In this document: in pieces, positions 45,927 through 58,394 of the stretch
Layout of the letters: each line of letters starts with the position of its first letter
Position numbering within the stretch: position 1 is the first letter of the stretch
Source of the DNA: Topomyia yanbarensis
Lineage: Eukaryota; Arthropoda; Insecta; Diptera; Culicidae
Assembly (NCBI RefSeq): GCF_030247195.1
Contig: NC_080671.1
Coordinates: 184,677,725 to 184,741,724, forward strand
Length of the DNA: 64,000 bases
Reading direction: 5' to 3'
Notes under the pieces: generated by a model
The model's input: the letters and a program-made list of their open reading frames with translations, nothing else
What the model was told of the DNA's origin: nothing
Database searches by the model: none
Made by a program: the position numbers and the translations under genes

Positions 45927-48359
45927 TTAGAGTTTGGTAATGTTCTGCCATTTTTTTAGCCTGGAGAATGTCAATATTCGGTCGTTCAACTCGTCTTCGC
46001 CTTTCTCTGCAACTAAACGTTTTTTACATTGCTGATGTAGTTTTCGCGCGGCAGCGCCAACAATGTACACAATAGCATTTAATTCGTGCGGCGTGTATCT
46101 CTTACGAGCATCAAATTCGATAGGAAGCAACTTATAGCGATACTGAGTTATTTTTGTTGGTTGGTGTTTAACAAATGCAGAATCGTCATCGAGAACACAT
46201 TGAGCATCGTCCTGTTCACAGTTGGCTCCAGGGATTTTGTTGTTTGCAGCTATAGAGGAATATTTGAAAGCCGCTGCAAATTGTGAAGCATTCGGACTAT
46301 CGTTACGACCACATCGTCGGCGGATTTCTGAAAAAAGATTCTCGACCGTATCCTGACATAGAAAGTTGGTACAAAGGCGTTCAAACCCGAACTCTTCTGT
46401 CAGTTTCCTCCACAGCCATGAAAGAGCATTAATGTTGTTACGAAAGCCGTTAAGGCTGTTCGGTTTCCGTTGTGAAATTGTGAGGGACTTTGCATTGATT
46501 TTTGCCTGTTTTAACGTAAACGTGGGTCATTTTCGAAAAAAATGATGTAATTTAAAAGTGTTACCTCTTGTACAGTAAATGCCGAACTCTTTGTGTAGTA
46601 CATACGACTAAGTTTTAACGCGGCTTCTTGCAGAAAATTCCAATGGGAAGAATTGGCTGTGATTGGTGATCGTAAAGGCTAGTGATGAAATTAAATGAGT
46701 TTTTTCTTATCCACTAAAAGAATGATATCATTACCTTAACAGAGTTTATCGCGGCTTTCGAGTTGAAAGCATCAAATAGATTATCGAAAAATCTTATAAA
46801 GCTTGCTGTGCACATCGCAGCTAGTGGTAGTATCCCCTTGTCAACATAGTACTCCATTCCATTGCCTGTAGAAATGCTCAGGGCTCGAACCGCTTGTGCC
46901 ACGTTCATAGCACGGAAAGGAGCCGGAAATACACTTTTTTCTGTCAACCTTGGTACAAGTCGAGGGATGGAGTTGCAATCCAATTCGTATAATTTTTCGA
47001 TATGGCTAAACGAAGCAACAGTTCCCTCAAACACAGCATTGTATCTCATCAACATACTTTTCGTGTTTTTAAGTAAGTGTGGGTTGTCGTAAATAACTGC
47101 CAGGCCTGTGCCTCCGAGCTGCATAACTGGTCTTTCCGTACTGGCTCCTGATTCTTTTACCATTTTTGTATTAGTGGTGCATTGGTCAAAGACCAACCCC
47201 ACGGGATACAAACCCTTTACCCTTAATGCACGAGACAATTTTTTGATGAACTCCATCTGGATGTTGCTTCCGAGCGTATTATCCGCTAAGAGATATCCAA
47301 CAGCCTGTGTGTATAAATAAGAAATGTAGTATGATGACAAGATGACATATGGCAATTATTTTGAATGCATACCTGTTTAAACCTCCTAGGTTTGTTCTTA
47401 GATCTACCAGGTGCATCATTCAGCTGAAAATTTTCCCACCGGTGTTGTTCTAAGGTATGAATACCCTGGACTAACACTGCGATTGCCTCCGTAGCCAGCC
47501 AGAAAGGGTTATTTTTTTCAATTTTTCGATCCACACCATCAGAAGGAAATCCAATAAACGAATCGCTTCTTGCATTGTAACTTAAACTGGGTTTTATCGC
47601 CATGCCATCCATAGCGATCACAATGGCCTTCTCCTTCTTAGAAAAATTTTGTGTTTTCCGTGCAAGTCGATTAAGTAAGGCCTCGTTGATCCCAGGAGCA
47701 AAGTGAACATCACTGCAGCTGCGTTGAAGTGTTCTCGTGCCGGGCAAACAAAGCACCTTGACTTGCTGGATGGAGCGATATGCAGATGGTCCCGCTAAAT
47801 AGGTGTTTACTGCGAAATTTTTCATCCCGTTGGTGTATCTGCGCCCTTTTGGTTTTCTAGATTCGTTTAACAAAGAGTTGTGCAATATTTTGTTTTTCCT
47901 CACTTGCTTCAGCAACCGCGTATCAATAATATTCTGCGATTTCAACTGCATGATTTCCTTACGTAGTTCATAAATTTGTTGTTTCTTCTTCATTATTGAT
48001 TTAAGTCGTCGTTTACTCTTTTGTTTCTCCACACGGAGAGATTTTTTTAATTCCCTTTGCCGCTGCTCTAGTTTTAAAACGTATTGCTTCTCTTTCCGAT
48101 ACAAAATCTCATAATTGTCATCTTTTGACCTTGGATTGATTGGTTCAACACAAGTTTCATAATTTTGCAGCTTCTTTACCTGTTTGTTCTCAGCATCACC
48201 GAATGCGATCGCTGCTGCTTCCTCCAAATTTTGCTCTGATGAACAATTTTCAATAAATTCAATATCTTTATATTCGCCACATTCACTCAGTGGGCTTATA
48301 GCTTCGATCTCGAGCTGAATGGTTTTATAACACAACTGTAAATCACTAGTTTTATCCAT
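45927..48359 (-). CDS. P-element-like transposase without a visible THAP domain
   Basis: Minus-strand exons at 48359-47373, 47304-46735, 46678-46565 and 46505-45927 all join in phase 0 with GT/AG borders, giving about 749 codons. Residues 80-160 form a charged coiled coil (KKQQIYELRKEIMQLKSQN), the likely dimerisation helix. The RNase H-like catalytic core follows. Candidate acids are Asp251 in IVIAMDGMAIK, Asp in GLVFDQCTTN (exon 2) and Glu in CQDTVENLFSEIRRR (exon 4). The downstream CGRNDSPNASQFAAAFK is a signature of P/THAP9 transposases. The C2CH THAP zinc finger that binds DNA in Drosophila P and THAP9 is not seen upstream of the coiled coil or between the start and the TIR. The frame stops after WQNITKL, short of the usual C-terminus (see next entry). 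Confidence 0.85.
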
Positions 48360-48777
48360 CCCAAATCACACAAAATCGTTCGTTTGCCACAATTATAATA
48401 AAAACAAAAACAATTACGTGCGCTCAATAGTGTGCGGTGGCGCGCTTTTGATTTCTTTCGATCCTGTCATATGTCAACAAATGCGTGCCTCTCGTGGCAA
48501 ATCCGAAAAGTACTGAGCAGTCGTGCTAAATTTTTAAAAAGGCCGTTAAATTTTTGCGACTCGTTGGAACATTTGAGTGTCATGTCTGGTAAGTCTGTGC
48601 TTAAATTTTAAGTGCGATGATAGTCGATCATGTCATAGGGTGGCACACTTAATTTTGAAGTGTAAATTCATTGAAGGACAAATGGAAAGCTCTTGAATTT
48701 TCAGTGTGGCTTGACACTTAAATCTTATGTGTCGAAACTCTTCGAAAAAAAGTGTACATTATTTGCAGTGTAATAAA

Positions 48778-48871
48778 GCACTGCACTGCCCGTAATCGCA
48801 TGTCAGTCCCATGTTCTATGGGATTCCCTATCTACATGGGACTGACTTGCGATTATAGGCAGTGCAGTGCT
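48778..48871. mobile_element. 94-bp near-perfect palindrome abutting the outer element
   Basis: The arms of about 36 bp are inverted copies: left 'agcactgcactgcccgtaat', right the complement of 'ggcagtgcagtgct' and 'atgggactgac'. About 20 bp separate them. It starts 7 bases beyond the CACTGCAAATAAT terminus, and both sequences share the word 'cactgca'. Confidence 0.75.
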
Positions 48872-49116
48872 TAATTATATATAACAGATTTTTCTTAGAA
48901 TTCTCTTTTTAAAAATCTCAACTCATCGAAGAAATACGCAAAATATATAAACGACAATGCATTCAACTACTCAGCTAATTGAATTAACACTTAAAACACA
49001 TTGACTGTCCATAACTCTTTATAAGACGTAAAAAATAAGTTTAGTAAAAGGCAAATAAATAATTTGACGTTTCAGCAAATTAAAAACACATAATAGCCAA
49101 CAGCCAAAAAACATTT

Positions 49117-49351
49117 CTCGACAAACATATGATTACGGCCTAAAAGCCAACTGTCAAAATCCACTTTGAATGGAAATTCCAGACAAACCGTTACTAGTCG
49201 AACACAGTTCACAACAGTTTATGAAAGAGAAAACTTTTCTCTTTCGTTTATTATCAACATCTGTGATTGGCGTGTAACAGTTTGTCCGGAATTTCCATTC
49301 AAAGTGGATTTTGACAGTTGGCTTTTAGGCCGTAATCATATGTTTGTCGAG
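49117..49351. mobile_element. Palindromic MITE, copy 2 (full length)
   Basis: The termini are perfect inverted copies of more than 60 bp beginning 'ctcgacaaacatatgattac' and continuing through 'ggcctaaaagccaactgtca'. The direct repeat ATTT flanks it (49113-49116, 49352-49355). The 235-bp body has no coding capacity. It is the intact version of the copy at 43852-44063. Confidence 0.92.
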
Positions 49352-50355
49352 ATTTGAAGTTTGGCAAAGGGACAAAAGTAAACGGCCAATGTGCTATACA
49401 GTGCAAGTACTGACCTGTAATTTTTCGTTTAATTTACGCAATTTTACTTTCATCAATTATAGTTATAATTACAGTAACATAATTTCTTCAACAAAACATG
49501 ACGTATTTTAATTACAATATGTTTTGAAAGTAGTTCGCAATATTGCTACTTCTTCCAGTTTTTTCTTCATTTCTGGTTGATGAGTTTCCACAATCTTGTG
49601 ATTTATAATGGTAATATGTATCTGCAAAAATTATCTTGATATACAATAACTGTAATAAGAGTTTTTCAATAAAACTACTACTAGATTTTCAAAATTTTAT
49701 GTAAATTAGCTTAAAAAACATAAAAAAGAGGTTAGGGGGGGGGGGGGGGGGGCAAAATATGTGAGGTGGCTAAAATACCTCTGTTACCCTAGTGGTCGTT
49801 TTGCCCATATTAGAATTATTTTCGCAGATTTTTATATAACTGCAAGGTTTAACTAATTAATTTTGAGGTGAAATTGTTAGAAAATAGATGCTGTTTGTAT
49901 TTTTTTTGCTTGTATTTAGTAATGGAATGCGACTTATTGGGGACGGGTAGGGCATAGTGTAATTGGGTCATTAAATGAGAAAAAAAATCTTTTTTTTATT
50001 ACATACAACGATAAAGATGTTTTTCGTGATTACAACAATGTTTTTTCCAACAACTGTCAGAAAAAATGAATACATGTTTTCCCGGTTTTCCCGCGGGGTT
50101 ATTTTGATTTGACATAAACACCATGCAATGCATATAGTTTTTTTCATTTTAGGTGTTGTCTTGATAGGCCAGACGTAAACAACCGCAGTTTTCCTATGTA
50201 TGGTTGTCTATGTTTACATAAGATTTATTTTAAAAAACAAAAAAAAGTTTTTACGTGTTGCAATGATTTTTTTAAATAATGTTATATTATGTATATTGGA
50301 CCTAAAATTTATCGAATGGAACGGAACACTATATATAGCTTAATGACCCAATTGG
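49352..50355. other. AT-rich region with an 18-G run
   Basis: No gene recognised. A run of 18 consecutive G occupies 49735-49752, and the sequence just after it reads 'caaaatatgtgaggtggcta'. Such a run may fold into a G-quadruplex and is prone to length error. Confidence 0.5.
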
Positions 50356-50475
50356 TCAATCGATTTCCTTGTACGCTGCTCACCTGGGTTCGAGGGTTAG
50401 AGATTTTTCCAAAAGAGATTTTTCTAACCCGAAAAGAGGCAAATAACCAAAAGGTTTAAATCTCTATAATCACAA
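50356..50475 (+). repeat. tRNA-derived SINE fragment
   Basis: The plus strand carries 'cttgtacgctgctcacctgg', a B-box-like 'gggttcgag', then 'gttagagatttttcc' and its inverted partner 'tttctaaccc'. It ends 'aggtttaaatctctataatc'. This is the same family as the minus-strand copy at 19.1-19.2 kb. The 5' end is truncated and a piece between the B box and the hairpin is missing. Confidence 0.7.
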
Positions 50476-53400
50476 TCAAGGTGCGGAAAACTCGCTCACT
50501 ACCATGAGCGTACATGAATTTGTTTCCTTATACAGCGTCGGGGGTTTACGCTCTCGTTAAAAAGCTACAGACTCACACAACTCGTTCCGCATCACACCGT
50601 ATGCGATTACGAAGAGAGAGAGAATCGGAAATCGCAAATTTTTTTAACGCGTTCCGCATTGCCGATGCAGTGAGGTAATGAGTGCCATCGAACATATTCG
50701 GCAGCGAACATGTTCGTTCGGAAAAATGATCCAAATCTTCGTGCGCAATCCTGAAACTAAACGATTGAAATATATGGCTGGCCTAAAAATATCGGTAGGA
50801 GTCAGTGTCCGCCTGGACACCGCACGGAGTGGCAATTTCTGCTGTGTAGGTTCAACTCGCAGTCATTTCCTTGCTGCGTGTTAATTTTATCATGCGCTAT
50901 ACATGTTATCGCTCGAGTTGAACTCTACCATTGTATGTACAAATGCCGTACTTGCGATGTAGACTAGATGTGTGGTAATGTACATTGGTTTAGATTTGTT
51001 TGGATTTAGTTTAATTTTCAATGTTCAGGCGCGTTCGGCTCCTTCCATGCGCTACATTCGAGAGGAAACTTAGATTTGTCTTCTTTTCTATACCAATAAA
51101 TAATCTCGAAAGTTGTGCGTTTTATAGCGTATCATTACGCGAATATAGCTCACTACTTCCGGTGATATGCATTTGCATAGAATTGACAAAATATCGATTG
51201 TCGCTGATCAATTTTCTTGTTTTTAACTGTAATGATAATATCTTTTGCTTCAAACATATGATTATCCACGTTTAGGTGGTTTTGGCTTGAGACGAAGCTG
51301 GCCCAGGTTATAACTCAAATTGATGTCAAAATAAATAACAGTTTCGATTGAAACCTGACTCAGTTTCGAGATCAAACAAAAACACATTCGTGCTAGGGCA
51401 TACGAGTCCGGCGCATAAAGTTCATACCTTTTTGTGTGCATGAAATTAGGTGTGAATAAACAGATAGAAAGGGAATCATATGTATCAACTAATCACAATA
51501 TAATAAAATATAATAGATAAATCGAAATTTTAAAAACAGTTTACCAAACCAAATTTTCACTGAAATGCTGTTAAGTTTATTAAGTTTCTTGGAACTAATA
51601 ATTGGAATGTGGATTGCGTGAAATTTAGTAACAAGGATCACCGTTCTGGCGGAGTAACTATTGGTGTTTGTTTCAGGCAACGTTCACAAAAATAGATAAG
51701 GCTAGTAACTGGGACTATAACCATTCATGTATGCGCTTACAGTTGTATTATCTATAGCATTGCAGTTATTGATATTAGTCTGAAAGGATTCCGCTGGAGC
51801 AGTGCTGCCAGGGACATTTTCAGTTAGCAGTGAAAATGAAATTTGTAGATATTTTCGTTATATTGCATTATTGTTTGTGGCACTAAAAGCTGGATTCTAA
51901 CAGCACTGCGCACTTACTATTCTTCTATTAAATTCTTCTCATAAACTGGTTAGTTCGACTGGTCTGGCTATGGAAGTACCATCTCTATCACTTGAAATAC
52001 ATGTGTTTTGACTGCTCGCAGTTTTCAGTAGCAGTTTGATCACCCGCACTTTGAAAGTGCGGAGGCCAGGTTGGTGGGAAGTGCGCAATATTATTGAAAA
52101 CTGATAAAAACACATAAATGTAGACTATCTTTGTCTATCTTTCCTGTGCTATGGGCTATTGAACAACTGGGCAGGCCATAGCACTCTGATAGAAGCATCA
52201 CTCTTGATAATCAGAGGTTTTTAGTGTTTCTTGATACAAACAAATCAAAAAAAAAAGTTTAGCATGAAAGGTTTCGAGTGATCGGTGTGAATGCATTTGT
52301 TCATAGACATCATTCAAAAACCGGGGATGGAAAACGTGTGCAACTTTCGTAGCCATATATTTTTCCAATCATAATAACTGGCCAACAACATTTCGATCCG
52401 TCTCAAATTGTTTAAAATCACAGTATTTTCATATCGATTGGAATTTCTGAATCGGATAAGATCAGTTGAGTTTGAATCTAATATTAGTAGTAGACCCCAT
52501 GTTATATAATACTTTCAGAGAAAATTGGTTAAATCTCACGGTATAAAGATACTTTCCTAAGATTCAAATTTGAAAAATGTTACATGGTTAATTTTACGAA
52601 GATGCGAATTTTAATCCAGGTCGCAATTCTATGATTGTGAGTATTGTGTGAATTATATTACAATTTAAACTAAACTGTTCTCATTAGGGTCAGACCCAAA
52701 AGAATGTGAAAAGCCTTCAGACAGCACAGAAAAGCTGTTAGGAAAACTTGGAGTCTCAAACCGAATTACATCTTTGAGTTTATATAAAAAATTGTATGTT
52801 TAATAATGTTCTTGTGTGGTGTCAGATGGAAGAAGTGATGACAATCCTGTAAAAGCTTAGCTATCTGCTGAGAATGGTGTTCATTGCGATAACTGGGGCA
52901 CTTACGACACAGAAATGCGTAGAACTGAAGAACTTATAAATACTATCAATTTGTACAGTCTACGGCTATCTTTTCCACGCAACTGCATTTTTGCAAAGAT
53001 TCTAGGGGAATTCTATTGTGCTTCGGAAAGTAAACATTAAGTAGTAGCTTATTACTGAAAGAGAAGCACATACCACAGAGAACAGACGTCCATCTTTAGC
53101 GTTCAACTTGTGTAAAAATCACTAACGTTGTCGAAGCTAATTGGAATATCTCCACCCGGTGCATTACCATCGTCATGTTTTAATGACCGAGTTCGATAGA
53201 TTGAAAATCGAATTGTAATGCCTGAAGATATTTAGGTTTGAAGAAAACCAGTTTTGTTGTAAAAATCACTTTCAACTGTCCAACCAAAAGGTTATTTTAA
53301 AAATTTTCTCCAGAAATAGTCTTGTTATCCAGTGTAGCGCATTCCTCTGTATTTGACTCCTAAAGTGCACAGACTCTGGGTCTTACTATAGAAATTGATT

Positions 53401-54400
53401 CCGTCAGGCACTAGTTACACTGTTACCAGTTATATTATACATAAATAATACATTTCTATGCATTGTAATCAATAAATATAAAACGTACAGCATAAAATAT
53501 AGTTAACCCTTAAATGCATAACGCTGTTTTAAAACAATATTACGCAAAACATCCCAAAATTATCACAGTAATGTATTGAAACTATGAAACAATTTTCACA
53601 AAAGTTTAAATATTTGCGCCTTTGAGGGTAATATGACTCCCATGTTTGGAAATAAAGTAAAATGTGATATCAATTGATACAAAAATATCTATTGCAAATT
53701 TTTAAAAGACCTATTATGTACAACAATAATGTTGCCAAAAACGGAACCCATTTGTTGCCAAAATCTGAGTGTACCGAAAAGGGAGCATGCAAAAATCGGA
53801 ACGTGCCAAAAACGGAATCTTATTGTACTATCATTGAACAGCCTCAAAGAAACATAAAAAACACATATCGTCAATACTTCCTCCATTCCATTACACGTTG
53901 AAAAACCTTGTCAATACGCTCTAGTATTGACAAAACAACTGAACGTGTAAGGACCGCTAATATGGAACACAAACATTATTTACTAGTATATATGATGATT
54001 GACAGCAGGAAAAACAAAAAGCACCACAAAAAGCATAAGCAATCAAAACATCGGGAAAACAATATTTAGAACAGATGGACAAATCGTCGTACCCGCAACA
54101 TCACGTTCCAAATACATTCTTGAACGCTCATCATTCCGAATTAGATCCACATGACATCACTGTGAACCCCGGCTTGGCCACAAAGTCAACTTACTGTACT
54201 ATCATACTACAAATTATGCAAAACATCAAATTGTCTTGAAAACAAGAACTCCAAAGTCTGTTAATGATTAGCGGCTCTTAAGCGTTCAATAATCCATTGT
54301 GGTATAACAAAGTTGGATTGACGATGTGCATCAAAAAATTAAACGCGTAAAGTCCGCAATTCACTCATACCTATGTGGAATATGAGCGATATACAAAGGG
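50476..54400. other. No recognised gene
   Basis: Mostly AT-rich sequence. A CG-richer patch at 50500-50880 contains 'gaagagagagagaatcgg' and 'gcagcgaacatgttcgttcg', with short open frames lacking domains. A degenerate 'gccaaaaacggaa(c/t)' word repeats about four times at 53733-53820. No element ends or RNA genes were identified. Confidence 0.35.
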
Positions 54401-54409
54401 ACAATCTGC

Positions 54410-54800
54410 TCACTTAGCAAATTACAAACACGCACATGCCCTCGACTGACACTACACCACTCCATCGATACAAAACACCGCGGCAGCGTCTATGCAAACA
54501 ATCGCAAGCACCGCTCCCGCTCGCATGCGGTGGGAATTTTCGATTTAGGCGAACATAGATCGCGATCCAAATTTTTGAGGAAGAATCGCATTGCCGAACG
54601 GATCCGATCATCATTGTTCGGATACAATTCCGAACATGTATCGGAAAGAACCTAAATCGCAGCGATCCAAAGTGAGCGTAAGAGTGAAAAAATACGAACA
54701 TGTGAGATACCATATTCACTTGGCTTTGGCCGGTCGGGCGCTCAACAGATGCACACTTATAAACAAGAAAAACAGAATAAAGCATCGGAGGTAGGTGAGT
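54410..54800. other. CG-richer patch, unassigned
   Basis: CpG-containing sequence ('ccgctcccgctcgcatgcgg', 'tagatcgcgatcc') with palindromic 'catcattgttcgg'-type words. Open frames on both strands are short and without domains. It could be a promoter remnant or the 5' region of the retrotransposon relic that follows. Confidence 0.25.
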
Positions 54801-55149
54801 GCGCATAACCCTTGAGTGAGCGTAAAACGACGCGATTCTTCCTATCCTTGATCACAATAAAAAATATGCAACTTACCTATTCGGTAAAGTGACAAAAATG
54901 ATTAAAAAAAGTGCAGAATTTTCGTGCAAACAAAATAAACCATAAGTACCTGGGTTGATTATTATTGTTAGTTATTAGTGTGCAATCGGGCTATCTCCAC
55001 AACCTATTTCTGCAACCTGCGTGCATTAACTGTACACCTACCGTCTCACCGTTGCACTTGACAGTGTGTGGAGTGCTGTATGGTCACACCTGTGACTGCA
55101 CACCCGGCTTCACATGAGCGTTTTGGCGGCTCAGAGGCTGTCCTTCCAT

Positions 55150-56085
55150 GTTGCTCAGGGATACATTACTCCTATACACATCCATACATACGAATTTACG
55201 TTCATACGCACATAGGACATACGTTGTAACAATGCCGAGGAAAATGGAGCCAAGGAACTATCAGCATCTGGCGTACTGGTGGAACGAAAGGCTAAGCACC
55301 CTCCGGGCTGCCTGCCTAAAAGCCAGAAGACGTGTCCAGAGAGCAAGATTTGAGGCAGTTAGAGAAGAGTGTATGGTAACATTCCGGGTGGCTAGGGCCG
55401 CTTTTAAACGCGAGATAGTGCTAAGCAAGTCCATCTGCTACAAGGAGCTGTGCCGAGAAGTAGACACTAACCCCTGGAGCAATACTTACCCTGTCATTAT
55501 GGCCAGGATCAAGGATCCAATTACGCCAGTCGAAATGTGCGCCGACTAGCTGAAAAGTATCGTGGAGGGCCTTTTCCCGAAGCATGACCCAACCGCAAGG
55601 CCGCCTACACCTTATGTTGATGCAGACGGTGGAAATGCAGGTGACAAGCAAGTTTCCAACGACGAGCTCCTTATACTGGTAAAAGGGCTGAAAGCGAAGA
55701 AAGCTCCCCAACGTGGTACTGAAGACTGCGATCCTGGCGTTTTCGGACATTCCTACAGAAATGCCTGGACGATGGCTACTTCCCGGATAGATGGAAGATC
55801 CAGATGCTGGTGTTGCTGCCAAAACCAGGAAAAGCACCAGCAGATCCAGCATCGTATCGGCCTATATGCCTGTTGGATACTCTCGGTAAGTTTCTGGAAA
55901 GGGTCATCCTCAACAGGCTGATGATCTATATGCTGAAAGTGAGAACGGACTATCGCAGAGTCAGTTCGGGTTCCGGAAAGGGATATAGACGGTGAACACC
56001 ATCCGCATAGTCATCGCGGACGCGGAGAAAGCATTGAAGCAAATGAGAAGGTGCAATCGCTACTGCGCCGCAGCACAGTGATTCC
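55150..56085 (+). pseudogene. R1-like non-LTR retrotransposon, RT N-terminal region
   Basis: Plus-strand frames give a pre-RT region with AYWWNERLSTLRAACLKARR and ELCREVDTNPWSNTYPVIMA (to about 55545). EGLFPKHDPTARPPTPYVD and ELLILVKGLKAKKAP follow in the next frame, then LLPKPGKAPADPASYRPICL and LLDTLGKFLERVILNRLM (about 55815-55920). A final FGFRKG-like stretch and IRIVIADAEKALKQMRR follow (to about 56075). At least three frameshifts and several stops are needed. The wording fits R1-clade elements, which in many insects sit in rDNA but in mosquitoes also include dispersed families. The endonuclease and catalytic YADD box are absent. Confidence 0.8.
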
Positions 56086-58394
56086 ACTCCATACAGAAGT
56101 TGGCAATAACCCAAAAGGTGTACAAAAACATTTATTTGATAACTTTTTTCCATGATTTCAGGTCTCTGAATCGATTTCCAACATAATCTTATTCGAGAAA
56201 TGTATGATTTTAATCATGCTGAATGAGCAAACAATTAAACGCATGCTCTCTTTATGAAAATGGATGTTGCATTTTCGATGCAATAATCGCTATCTGTGGC
56301 AATCAGAAATTTTAATTCCGGTAGTCGATAACGATACGAAAAAAAACCAAAACAAATAGCTGTGGAATTTTTTTGAATAATTAGGAATCAATCTTTCATA
56401 AATATTAATCGAAATATATATGATTTTTTTTTTCAAACAATCAGTGAACAATTTCAAACTGGTTGATTGCAGAAAATAGGAACCCCAATTTTCAATAAAT
56501 GCAGATATTTTAATTTTGCAGAACCCTGCGATAACTTGTTGTCGAACTTTAAATCTTTGGATCGCTCTGAAAGAGTTCAAGTTCCTTGTAGAGAGAACGA
56601 ATTCTATAAGTGAGTGGCGAATCGGCCTGAAAGTGAGATTAGCAATTATTCGATTTAATATAGACAGGAAATTGTAACTTCCCACAAAAAATATTTTTTC
56701 ATAAGAAACTTTTTTGAAGGTACTTTACCTCGTACAGACTTCAAAGCAATTAAACTATTAATATATTTTGACGAAAAGATATTACAGGGTATAAATCAAG
56801 ATATTCAAGATATTCAAGATATTCAAGAAATTCATTATATATTCAACATTATTGTCACAAAAATTAGTTTTATTTGGCTATTTGGCCTAGTTAAAACGCG
56901 AAATAAGAATAATTGTGTACCGTATTCAAAATTATCGAAACCATCACTTTTAACATTTGCCATATTTCAAAACTGTTCCAAGCAATAAAAAAATTATTGA
57001 AATTCGAGATCAGCTTAGGCTAAGCTTTAAAAATTAATAAAAGATTATAGTAATATTCTTGATACCTACACCTTATCACACAGTTACCAGCCATAAAAAA
57101 TGGGGATTTGGCGAAAAACGGATTTGGCGAAAATATTTTTTTTCGAGAATGATGACGACTTTTCTTAAAAAACGGTTTTTGGGAGCTTTCATATTTGGAC
57201 AAGTGTAAATGGTTAAAATTGAAATTGTGTAGTTATAAACCGTCTCTGAAAATTTCAGATCGATTGGTTCAGCGGTATTTAGAATATTTTAGTCATCACG
57301 CGGTCACTAATTTATTCACATTTCAATGAAAACGTACCCGAACGTAGAGCACAGAAGACTATTATTTGTTTGATCCCGTTGATTTGAAACACGGCACAAC
57401 AATACTTAAAGTTTGAAACAGGTCTCCGAAAATACACTGTGATATAGCTTGCATCCATGTATACCCCATGAACTTCAGAGTGCTCTGTTCGCCATGAAAA
57501 GTTCACCAAACGCTATTGAGGATATGATACTCACAAATATATGAAATTTATTTTCGGTTTTTGGCCAAGCACAACATATATAAATCCTTAAGGTAAAATA
57601 GTAAAAGTATGTATTTATCGAGCAATTTTTGATGAAATGATCATCTGACTGTAATGCAACAGTCTGCGTTTTGGCTCATATAAATGTCGAATTTTGATTG
57701 CATTAATCGTAATTCTCAGCGGTCAGTAATCATAAAAAAACTCAACAAAACTACCGACTGTAAAAATGTTTCTAATTCTAATAAATTTTCATTCTCAGCA
57801 AAGTTACAATCTAAACAATCATTTTTGAAGACATTAATTCTCTACCTTGAATAGACTTCCAAATTTATCGCAATATTTATTAAAGTCTCCAAAAATAAGT
57901 TTTCACAATATTTTAATACAACATAATGTTTCTGAATAAAGTATCCCTATATCAATAACCGTTTTCTTTGTGATAAATTCGTGTGCAAACAAGCATTTCA
58001 AGCACTTTTGAATAATAGAAAAATAATGAATTTGATAAATTATTTCGTATTAATCCCATTTCTGTACAGACTCCTAATAGTGTTACCCAAAAAGTGCCGA
58101 AATGTACTTAATGAAAGGACAATGTATCTCTGCCATTCATGCGATTGATATTTTCCTCTGGATTCAATTATTGTATAGGAATAACAAATAGAAAATGCTA
58201 GTTTAGGATTAAACGCATAATTGAGCTATTTTTGTAAATGACAAGTTTAAATGATTAAATTATAAACAAACTATGAAATTATAAAATAAAATAAAAATAA
58301 GAATGTGGAGAAGAATGGAATGGAAGTACCGGCAGGCTTTTTGGTACTTTATGTAACCACTTTTCCAAAAACTTGTAAACAAACTTTCAAAAAG
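56086..58394. other. No recognised feature
   Basis: AT-rich sequence with short open frames only. Three copies of 'gatattcaa' in tandem occur near 56799-56825. No element termini found. Confidence 0.4.

Larger units (their letters stand above)
45159..48599 (-). mobile_element. P-element-like DNA transposon, nearly complete (3.44 kb)
   Basis: The termini are a perfect 21-bp inverted repeat starting CACAGACTTACCAGACATGA, extended to 24 with one mismatch. They are flanked by the direct repeat CTTAAAT (45152-45158 and 48600-48606); P elements make 8-bp duplications, so one base may have changed. The minus strand holds a four-exon transposase. Insertion was into the CACTGCAAATAAT element. Intact termini, an almost open transposase and the small number of lesions point to fairly recent activity. 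Confidence 0.88.
44217..48770. mobile_element. Older element with CACTGCAAATAAT termini, split by the P-like element
   Basis: A perfect 13-bp inverted pair, 'cactgcaaataat' at 44217 and its complement ending at 48770, is flanked by TA on both sides (44215-44216, 48771-48772). Both subterminal regions are rich in 'acacttaa(t/a)tttt' and 'cttatgtgt' words in both orientations. Without the P-like insert and its 7-bp duplication the element would be about 1.1 kb. It contains an exon-like segment on the minus strand (44640-44870). Confidence 0.7.

Noticed and set aside
43852..49351. Composite transposon formed by the two palindromic MITEs around the P-like element
   Set aside because: Each MITE has its own 4-bp target duplication, so they inserted independently.
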